A program made the translations under genes and the position numbers. Positions 58,182 through 64,000 of a stretch of DNA of 64,000 bases are shown piece by piece; position 1 is the first letter of the stretch, and each line of letters starts with the position of its first letter. The notes beneath the pieces were generated by a model. The model was not told where the DNA came from. It made no database searches and worked only from the letters and a program-made list of their open reading frames with translations. Source of the DNA: Blastococcus xanthinilyticus (GTDB taxonomy: Bacteria > Actinomycetota > Actinomycetes > Mycobacteriales > Geodermatophilaceae); contig NZ_VNHW01000002.1 in the NCBI RefSeq assembly GCF_008124835.1, positions 124,001 through 188,000 of the forward strand, read 5' to 3'.

Positions 58182-58592
58182 ATGACCATGACCGACCCGA
58201 TCGCAGACATGCTCACCCGTCTGCGGAACGCCAACCAGGCGTACCACGACTCCGCGGTCATGCCGTCGTCGAAGCTCAAGACGCACATCGCCGAGATCCT
58301 CCAGCAGGAGGGCTACATCGCCGGCTGGCGCGTCGATGACACCGACAAGGACGGCAAGCCGTTCAAGCAGCTGGTCGTCGACCTGAAGTACGGCCCCAAC
58401 CGTGAGCGGAGCATCGCCGGCGTCCGCCGGGTCTCGAAGCCCGGTCTGCGGGTGTACGCGAAGTCCACCGCCCTCCCCAAGGTCCTCGGCGGGCTCGGCG
58501 TGGCGATCATCTCCACGTCGACCGGGCTGCTCACCGACAAGCAGGCGAACAAGAAGGGCGTGGGTGGGGAAGTCCTCGCCTACGTCTGGTAA
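58182..58592 (+). CDS. rpsH: 30S ribosomal protein S8
   Basis: 136 residues; central-domain 16S binder. [20 protein letters not shown] fits the family start, so ATG 58182 rather than 58188. The [19 protein letters not shown] and VLAYVW ends match. Confidence 0.98.
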   Translation: MTMTDPIADMLTRLRNANQAYHDSAVMPSSKLKTHIAEILQQEGYIAGWRVDDTDKDGKPFKQLVVDLKYGPNRERSIAGVRRVSKPGLRVYAKSTALPKVLGGLGVAIISTSTGLLTDKQANKKGVGGEVLAYVW

Positions 58593-58606
58593 GGGAGCGA
58601 GCGAAG

Positions 58607-59146
58607 ATGTCACGGATCGGACGACTCCCGATCGCCGTGCCCAGTGGCGTGGACGTCGCCATCGACGGCCAGACGGTCAGCGTGAAGGGCCCCAAGGGCG
58701 CCCTCACCCACACCGTCGCGGCCCCGATCACCGTCGCGCGCGACGAGGACGGCACGCTGCGGGTGCAGCGCCCCAACGACGAGCGTCAGAACCGCGCCCT
58801 GCACGGGCTCTCGCGGACTCTGATCGCCAACATGATCACCGGCGTCACGGAGGGTTACACCAAGACCCTCGAGATCGTGGGTGTCGGTTACCGCGTCCAG
58901 GCGCGGGGCTCGGACCTCGAGTTCGCCCTGGGCTTCAGCCACCCCGTCCCGGTGAAGGCCCCCGAGGGGATCGCCTTCGCCGTCGAGTCCCCGACCCGTC
59001 TGCGGGTCAGCGGCATCGACAAGCAGCTGGTCGGCGAGGTGGCGGCCAAGATCCGCAAGATCCGCAAGCCCGACCCGTACAAGGGCAAGGGCGTGCGGTA
59101 CCAGGGCGAGGTCGTCAAGCGCAAGGTCGGGAAGACGGGTAAGTGA
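58607..59146 (+). CDS. rplF: 50S ribosomal protein L6
   Basis: 179 residues; [20 protein letters not shown] and [20 protein letters not shown]. Near the sarcin-ricin loop and factor site. GGGAG before ATG; TGATG link with rplR. Confidence 0.98.
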   Translation: MSRIGRLPIAVPSGVDVAIDGQTVSVKGPKGALTHTVAAPITVARDEDGTLRVQRPNDERQNRALHGLSRTLIANMITGVTEGYTKTLEIVGVGYRVQARGSDLEFALGFSHPVPVKAPEGIAFAVESPTRLRVSGIDKQLVGEVAAKIRKIRKPDPYKGKGVRYQGEVVKRKVGKTGK

Positions 59147-59562
59147 TGGCTCAGGCAGCAACTCCCACGAACGGGAAGACCGCCGGCGGACACAAGCCGG
59201 TCGGTACCGACATCAGCACGGCGCGCCGCGTCTCGCGGCTCCGTCGTCACAACCGGCTGCGCAAGCGGGTCTCCGGCACGCCGGAGCGTCCGCGCCTGGT
59301 GGTCAAGCGCAGCTCGCGCCACATCCACGTGCAGCTCGTCGACGACACCGTCGGCCGCACGCTGGTCAGCGCGTCCACCATGGGTCTTCGTGGCGCCGAG
59401 GGCGACAAGTCCGCCCTCGCCCGTCAGGTCGGCGGACTGGTGGCCGAGCGCGCGAAGGCCGCCGGCATCTCGGCGGTCGTCTTCGACCGCGGGGGCAACC
59501 GCTACGCCGGGCGGATCGCCGCCCTGGCCGACGGTGCCCGCGAGGGTGGGCTGGACTTCTGA
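59146..59562 (+). CDS. rplR: 50S ribosomal protein L18
   Basis: 138 residues; 5S rRNA partner. [20 protein letters not shown] and the GLDF end are typical; about 20 extra N-terminal residues. ATG 59146 shares a base with the rplF stop; GTG 59143 is the alternative. Confidence 0.97.
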   Translation: MAQAATPTNGKTAGGHKPVGTDISTARRVSRLRRHNRLRKRVSGTPERPRLVVKRSSRHIHVQLVDDTVGRTLVSASTMGLRGAEGDKSALARQVGGLVAERAKAAGISAVVFDRGGNRYAGRIAALADGAREGGLDF

Positions 59563-59611
59563 TGACCACCCACCCCACCAGCACGAGCGAGCAGATCGAG
59601 AGGGACCTCTG

Positions 59612-60226
59612 ATGCCAGGACCACAGCGACGCGGCGGCGGCGCCGGCGGCGGCAACGACCGCCGCGACCGTCGTGACGGCGGGCGGGGCCCCGGAGGCGC
59701 TCCCGCCGAGAAGAGCAACTACATCGAGCGCGTGGTGGCCATCAACCGCGTGTCCAAGGTCGTCAAGGGTGGTCGGCGCTTCAGCTTCACCGCCCTGGTG
59801 ATCGTGGGCGACGGCGACGGCACCGTGGGCGTCGGGTACGGCAAGGCCAAGGAGGTGCCCGCGGCGATCGCCAAGGGCGTCGAGGAGGCCAAGAAGCACT
59901 TCTACAAGGTTCCGCGCATCGCCAGCACCATCCCGCACCCCGTGCAGGGTGAGGCGGCCGCCGGCGTCGTGCTGCTGAAGCCGGCCAGCCCCGGTACCGG
60001 TGTCATCGCCGGTGGTCCGGTGCGCGCCGTGCTGGAGTGCGCCGGCATCCACGACGTGCTCTCGAAGAGCCTCGGCTCGTCGAACCCGATCAATATCGTG
60101 CACGCCACGATGCAGGCGCTGAAGGACCTCGTCCGCCCAGAGGAGATCGCGGCCCGCCGCGGTCTGCCGCTCGAGGACGTCGCCCCGGCCGCCATGCTGC
60201 GTGCGCGTGCGGGTCAGGGGGTCTGA
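59612..60226 (+). CDS. rpsE: 30S ribosomal protein S5
   Basis: 204 residues; decoding accuracy and mRNA entry. [20 protein letters not shown] holds the spectinomycin-site loop, unaltered as far as I can see. The N-terminal 35 residues are Gly/Arg-rich. ATG 59612 follows GAGAGGGA; earlier in-frame starts lie within rplR. Confidence 0.97.
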   Translation: MPGPQRRGGGAGGGNDRRDRRDGGRGPGGAPAEKSNYIERVVAINRVSKVVKGGRRFSFTALVIVGDGDGTVGVGYGKAKEVPAAIAKGVEEAKKHFYKVPRIASTIPHPVQGEAAAGVVLLKPASPGTGVIAGGPVRAVLECAGIHDVLSKSLGSSNPINIVHATMQALKDLVRPEEIAARRGLPLEDVAPAAMLRARAGQGV

Positions 60227-60227
60227 G

Positions 60228-60407
60228 ATGGCGCAGCTGAAGGTCACCCAGGTCAAGTCCGCGATCGGCACCAAGCCCAACCAGCGCCAGACGCTGCGCT
60301 CGCTGGGCCTGAAAAAGATCAACGACTCGGTCGTTCAGGAGGACCGTCCCGAGATCCGCGGGATGGTCGCGACGGTGCCGCACCTCGTGCACGTCGAAGA
60401 AGTCTGA
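60228..60407 (+). CDS. rpmD: 50S ribosomal protein L30
   Basis: 59 residues, [20 protein letters not shown] with [14 protein letters not shown]. Starts one base after the rpsE stop. Standard short form. Confidence 0.97.
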   Translation: MAQLKVTQVKSAIGTKPNQRQTLRSLGLKKINDSVVQEDRPEIRGMVATVPHLVHVEEV

Positions 60408-60420
60408 GGAAAGACTCGCT

Positions 60421-60864
60421 ATGACACTCAAGGTCCACCACCTGCGTCCGGCCCCCGGCGCCCACACCCGCAAGACCCGCGTGGGTCGCGGTGAGGGCTC
60501 CAAGGGCAAGACGGCCGGTCGAGGCACCAAGGGCACCGGCGCCCGTGGCACCGTCTCGGCCCGGTTCGAGGGCGGGCAGACGCCGCTGAACATGCGGCTG
60601 CCCAAGCTCTCGGGCTTCAAGAACAACAACAAGGTCGTCTTCCAGGTCGTCAACCTCGACCGGATCGCGTCCCTGTTCCCGCAGGGCGGGCCGGTCAACC
60701 CGGACACCCTGGCCGAGGCCGGCGCCGTGCGGCGCGGGCAGCCGGTCAAGGTGCTCGGCACCGGCGAGCTCGGCGGTGTGAAGGTCGACGTCCAGGCACA
60801 CGCCTTCTCCGCCTCCGCGGCAGAGAAGGTCGCCGCTGCCGGCGGCAGCACCACCGTTCTCTGA
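60421..60864 (+). CDS. rplO: 50S ribosomal protein L15
   Basis: 147 residues; large-subunit assembly. [38 protein letters not shown] and the AAGGSTTVL end are typical. Ends the spc gene run; a long hairpin follows. Confidence 0.97.
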   Translation: MTLKVHHLRPAPGAHTRKTRVGRGEGSKGKTAGRGTKGTGARGTVSARFEGGQTPLNMRLPKLSGFKNNNKVVFQVVNLDRIASLFPQGGPVNPDTLAEAGAVRRGQPVKVLGTGELGGVKVDVQAHAFSASAAEKVAAAGGSTTVL

Positions 60865-60872
60865 CAGCAGTA

Positions 60873-60945
60873 GGACCCCCGAGCCCCACGGCCCTCTCGC
60901 AGGGGCCCGTCGCGCGCGTGCGAGCGACGGGGGGCGAGGGGGTCC
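60873..60945 (+). terminator. Long hairpin between rplO and secY
   Basis: Outer stem GGACCCCC (60873-60880) / GGGGGTCC (60938-60945) with further pairing inside, then TTCTGCG. A -10-like TAACCT (60958-60963) just after it may start a separate secY transcript. Confidence 0.65.
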
Positions 60946-60988
60946 TTCTGCGATTGCTAACCTCACTCGACCGAATAGGGGAGGGCAC

Positions 60989-62299
60989 GTGCTGCAGGCG
61001 TTCGCCGCGGCGTTCCGGACGCCAGATCTCCGGCGCAAGCTGCTGTTCTCCCTGGCGATCATCGCCGTGTACCGGCTGGGCGCCGCGGTGCCCGGGCCCG
61101 GTGTCTCGGTCGAGGCGATCAACAGCTGCCTGGAGCAGGCGCAGGCCTCGGACCAGCGGGACATCTACTCCCTGGTCAACCTGTTCTCCGGCGGCGCGCT
61201 GCTCCGGCTGAGCGTCTTCGCGCTCGGCATCATGCCGTACATCACGGCGAGCATCATCGTGCAGCTGCTGGTGGTGGTGATCCCACGGTTCGAGCAGCTG
61301 AAGAAGGAAGGGCAGTCGGGTCAGGCGAAGCTGACCCAGTACACCCGGTACCTCACCATCGCGCTCGCCGTCCTGCAGAGCACCGGCATCATCGCCCTGG
61401 CGCGCAGCGGCCAGCTCTTCCCGAACTGCTCCGCCCAGATCATCCCGTCGGACTCGGTCTGGACGACGGTGGTCCTCGTGATCGCGCTGACCGCGGGCAC
61501 CGCGCTGATCATGTGGCTCGGCGAGCTGCTGACCGAGAAGGGGATCGGCAACGGCATGTCCGTGCTGATCTTCACCTCGATCGCGGCCCGCATCCCCGCG
61601 GAGGGTGGCTCGATCCTCCAGACCCGCGGCGGCATCGTGTTCACCGTCGTCTGCATCTTCGCCGTCGTGATCATCGGGACGGTGGTCTACGTCGAGCAGG
61701 CGCAGCGCCGCATCCCGGTGCAGTACGCCAAGCGCATGGTCGGCCGCCGGATGTACGGCGGGACGTCGACCTACCTCCCGCTCAAGGTGAACCAGGCCGG
61801 CGTCATCCCGGTCATCTTCGCCTCGTCGCTGCTCTACCTGCCGCAGCTGGTCATCCAGCTCCAGGGCGACGAGACGAGCGGGGTGCGCCAGTTCTTCGAG
61901 AGCTACATCATCGACCAGAGCAGCCCGGTGCACATCGCCGTCTTCTTCGGCCTGATCGTCTTCTTCACGTACTTCTACGTGTCGATCACGTTCAACCCGG
62001 AGGAGCGCGCCGACGACATGAAGCGCTACGGCGGCTTCATCCCCGGCATCCGCCCGGGCCGGCCGACGGCCGAGTACCTGCAGTACGTGCTGTCCCGGAT
62101 CACCCTGCCGGGGTCCATCTACCTCGGCCTGGTCGCCGTCCTCCCGAACTTCTTCCTCGCTGTCACGCAGCCGGGGCAGAACCAGAACTTCCCGTTCGGC
62201 GGCGTGGCCGTCCTCATCATGGTCGGAGTGGGGTTGGAGACGGTGAAGCAGATCGAGACGCAACTGAACCAGCGCAACTACGAAGGGTTCCTGAAGTAG
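60989..62299 (+). CDS. secY: Preprotein translocase subunit SecY
   Basis: 436 residues, ten transmembrane helices forming the protein-export channel. [13 protein letters not shown], the plug-region [20 protein letters not shown] and the cytosolic loop [14 protein letters not shown] are hallmarks. GTG behind GGGGAGGG. Shares one base with the adk start (TAGTG). Confidence 0.97.
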   Translation: MLQAFAAAFRTPDLRRKLLFSLAIIAVYRLGAAVPGPGVSVEAINSCLEQAQASDQRDIYSLVNLFSGGALLRLSVFALGIMPYITASIIVQLLVVVIPRFEQLKKEGQSGQAKLTQYTRYLTIALAVLQSTGIIALARSGQLFPNCSAQIIPSDSVWTTVVLVIALTAGTALIMWLGELLTEKGIGNGMSVLIFTSIAARIPAEGGSILQTRGGIVFTVVCIFAVVIIGTVVYVEQAQRRIPVQYAKRMVGRRMYGGTSTYLPLKVNQAGVIPVIFASSLLYLPQLVIQLQGDETSGVRQFFESYIIDQSSPVHIAVFFGLIVFFTYFYVSITFNPEERADDMKRYGGFIPGIRPGRPTAEYLQYVLSRITLPGSIYLGLVAVLPNFFLAVTQPGQNQNFPFGGVAVLIMVGVGLETVKQIETQLNQRNYEGFLK

Positions 62300-62916
62300 T
62301 GCGCGTCGTCCTCCTGGGCCCCCCCGGAGCGGGCAAGGGCACCCAGGCGCAGATCATCGCCGGGGAGCTCGGCATCCCCGCCATCTCGACCGGGGACATC
62401 TTCCGGGCGAACGTGAGCGGGGAGACCGAGCTCGGCAAGCAGGTCAAGACGTACCTGGACGCCGGCAACCTCGTCCCGGACGAGATCACCGTCGCGATGG
62501 TGCGGGACCGGCTGGCCGAGCCGGACGCGAAGGCCGGGTTCCTGCTCGACGGCTTCCCGCGGAGCATCCCGCAGGCCGAGCAGCTGCGGGACTCCCTGGC
62601 CGATCTCGGTCAGAAGCTCGACCGGGTCCTGGAGCTCGTCGTCGACGAGGAGGAGCTGGTCCGCCGGCTCTCCGGGCGGCGGATGATCGTCGACGGCCAG
62701 GAGGTCCAGCGCGACGACGACAAGCCGGGGACCGTGCGGCACCGGCTCCAGGTCTACCGGGAACAGACCGCGCCGCTGTCCGGCTTCTACGAGGACGAGG
62801 GGCTGCTCTCGCGCATCGACGCGATCGGTGCGGTCGAGGAGGTCACCGAGCGGGCGCTGCGCGCGCTCCGCGGGGACGACGGCCTGGGGACCGCAGGGGT
62901 TCCCGCCCCGGCCTGA
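62299..62916 (+). CDS. adk: Adenylate kinase (short-lid type)
   Basis: 205 residues; interconverts ATP, ADP and AMP. P-loop [15 protein letters not shown] site [11 protein letters not shown] and [13 protein letters not shown], and RLSGRR then [14 protein letters not shown] around the lid. The lid is short and lacks the four zinc cysteines of long-form enzymes, close to the mycobacterial type. GTG 62299; the longer open frame overlaps secY. Confidence 0.96.
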   Translation: MRVVLLGPPGAGKGTQAQIIAGELGIPAISTGDIFRANVSGETELGKQVKTYLDAGNLVPDEITVAMVRDRLAEPDAKAGFLLDGFPRSIPQAEQLRDSLADLGQKLDRVLELVVDEEELVRRLSGRRMIVDGQEVQRDDDKPGTVRHRLQVYREQTAPLSGFYEDEGLLSRIDAIGAVEEVTERALRALRGDDGLGTAGVPAPA

Positions 62917-63010
62917 GGTACCGCGCGATGTCCCGTGCGGGGGAGTGGCGGCACAGATGACGGCAGGGATCCTCAGCCGGCTCCCGCTGCTCGCGAAGTG
63001 GAGTGGACGC

Positions 63011-63814
63011 ATGATCCAGATCAAGACGCCGCACGAGATCGAGCTGATGCGCGGTGCCGGGCTGGTGGTGGCCGGCGCCATCGCGGCAGTGCGCGCCGCC
63101 ATTCGCCCGGGCGTGACCACCGGAGAGCTGGACGCGATCGCCGAGGACCACATCCGCAGCGCGGGCGCCGTGCCGTCGTTCCTGGGGTACCACGGCTTCA
63201 CCGGCAGCATCTGCGCGTCGATCAACGACGAGATCGTGCACGGCATCCCGCACGCCGACCGCGCGCTCGCGCTGGGCGACAACATCTCGATCGACTGCGG
63301 GGCGATCCTGCAGGGCTGGCACGGCGACTCCGCGGTGACCGTCACGGTGGGGGAGGCGTCCGCGGAGGACGCCGCTCTCCTGGCCGTGACCGAGCGGTCG
63401 ATGTGGGCCGGCCTCGCCAAGGCCCTGGCCGGCGGGCGGCTCACCGACATCAGCAGCGCGGTCGAGGACACCGTCCGGGCCGAGTCCCACGACTACGGGA
63501 TCGTCGACCACTACGGCGGTCACGGCATCGGCACCGAGATGCACCAGGACCCGCACGTCCTGAACTACGGCCGCGCCGGCCGCGGGCCCAAGCTCGTCCC
63601 CGGCCTGGCGCTCGCGATCGAGCCCATGGTGACGGTGGGCGACCCCGCCACGGTCGAGCTCGAGGACGGCTGGACCGTGGTCACCAAGGACGGCTCGCGG
63701 GCCGCCCACTTCGAGCACACGGTGGCCATCACGCCCGAGGGGCCGTGGGTGCTCACCGCCGAGGACGGCGGCGTGGCCGGCCTCGCCCCGTTCGGGATCA
63801 CCCCCCGCACCTGA
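63011..63814 (+). CDS. map: Methionine aminopeptidase, type I
   Basis: 267 residues; removes the initiator Met. Metal ligands are in SIDCGAI, GDSAVT, GHGIGTEMHQDP, AIEPM and FEHTVAI; the substrate His is in VHGIPH. ATG 63011 gives MIQIKTPHEIELMRGAG, the usual start; ATG 62957 would add 18 residues. Confidence 0.95.
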   Translation: MIQIKTPHEIELMRGAGLVVAGAIAAVRAAIRPGVTTGELDAIAEDHIRSAGAVPSFLGYHGFTGSICASINDEIVHGIPHADRALALGDNISIDCGAILQGWHGDSAVTVTVGEASAEDAALLAVTERSMWAGLAKALAGGRLTDISSAVEDTVRAESHDYGIVDHYGGHGIGTEMHQDPHVLNYGRAGRGPKLVPGLALAIEPMVTVGDPATVELEDGWTVVTKDGSRAAHFEHTVAITPEGPWVLTAEDGGVAGLAPFGITPRT

Positions 63815-63818
63815 GCGG

Positions 63819-63834
63819 GGGGACCGCCGTCCCC
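63819..63834 (+). terminator. Hairpin after map
   Basis: GGGGAC / GTCCCC with a CGCC loop, 4 nt past the stop. Short stem, modest confidence. Confidence 0.5.
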
Positions 63835-63908
63835 ACGCCTGGTACGCCCTGGTACGGGGTCCTGTTCGGTGGGCGGATCCTGGTGCGCGGCGTCACCCCG
63901 GGGGCGGG

Positions 63909-63957
63909 TTGGTGACGCGTGGGACATCGGGGTACGATCTTCTGTGGCGCTAGCGCC
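63909..63957 (+). promoter_or_regulatory. Promoter at window end, probably for infA
   Basis: TTGGTG (63909-63914), 18-nt spacer, TACGAT (63933-63938), then a perfect palindrome GGCGCTAGCGCC (63946-63957) right at the predicted start. infA normally follows map in actinobacteria but would start beyond the window. Confidence 0.65.
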
Positions 63958-64000
63958 GTTCCGCTGTCGTGCTGTGGCCGCATGATCCGGAACGCCCTCT

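Overview
This window is a high-GC (about 70 percent or more) actinobacterial chromosome segment made almost entirely of core genes. The gene order rpmG-hadA-hadB-tRNA-Trp-secE-nusG-rplK-rplA, rplJ-rplL, rpoB-rpoC, rpsL-rpsG-fusA-tuf, S10/spc, secY-adk-map is the classic actinobacterial one. TTG/GTG starts, -10 boxes of the TANNNT type, acidic or Ala/Pro-rich protein tails and the menaquinone-type complex I all fit. The best guess from overall character is the Geodermatophilaceae (Blastococcus, Geodermatophilus or Modestobacter), but nothing here proves the genus. I see no rRNA, prophage, complete insertion sequence or CRISPR array.

Layout. 1-18.4 kb: the end of a geranylgeranyl-reductase-family gene, the complete 14-subunit complex I operon nuoA-N, and a long-chain polyprenyl diphosphate synthase. 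Together they make the respiratory NADH dehydrogenase and probably parts of the menaquinone pathway that supplies it. Almost every junction overlaps or is under 20 nt. The three longer gaps (GGR-nuoA, nuoB-nuoC, nuoL-nuoM) are each filled exactly by a 27-36 codon open frame whose stop overlaps the next start. 18.4-26.5 kb: a secreted PQQ-type sugar dehydrogenase lipoprotein, a divergent pair of flavin split-barrel protein and MocR regulator, the two-subunit 2-oxoacid:ferredoxin oxidoreductase korAB, the membrane protease htpX, and yajQ. 26.5-30.8 kb is the only accessory-looking stretch: tRNA-Tyr, a TadE/G-like membrane protein, a 33-residue peptide gene made of three GVKWGR repeats, a large membrane GAF-GGDEF-EAL c-di-GMP protein, tRNA-Thr and tRNA-Met.

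30.8-44.5 kb: rpmG, the hadAB dehydratase, tRNA-Trp, secE-nusG-rplKA, then rplJL behind an L10-type leader, then rpoBC behind its own near-consensus promoter; both rpoB and rpoC start with TTG. 44.6-50.6 kb: a convergent F420-type luciferase-like oxidoreductase and the str operon (rpsL, rpsG, fusA, tuf) behind a 316-nt leader carrying a perfect 16-bp palindrome. 50.7-64 kb: the S10, spc and secY-adk-map gene series, ending at what looks like the infA promoter.

The most unusual items are the GVKWGR repeat peptide (all differences between its DNA repeats are synonymous), the 97-bp element inserted between nuoB and nuoC with a 10-bp direct repeat, the bridging mini-ORFs of the nuo operon, and the palindrome in the str leader.
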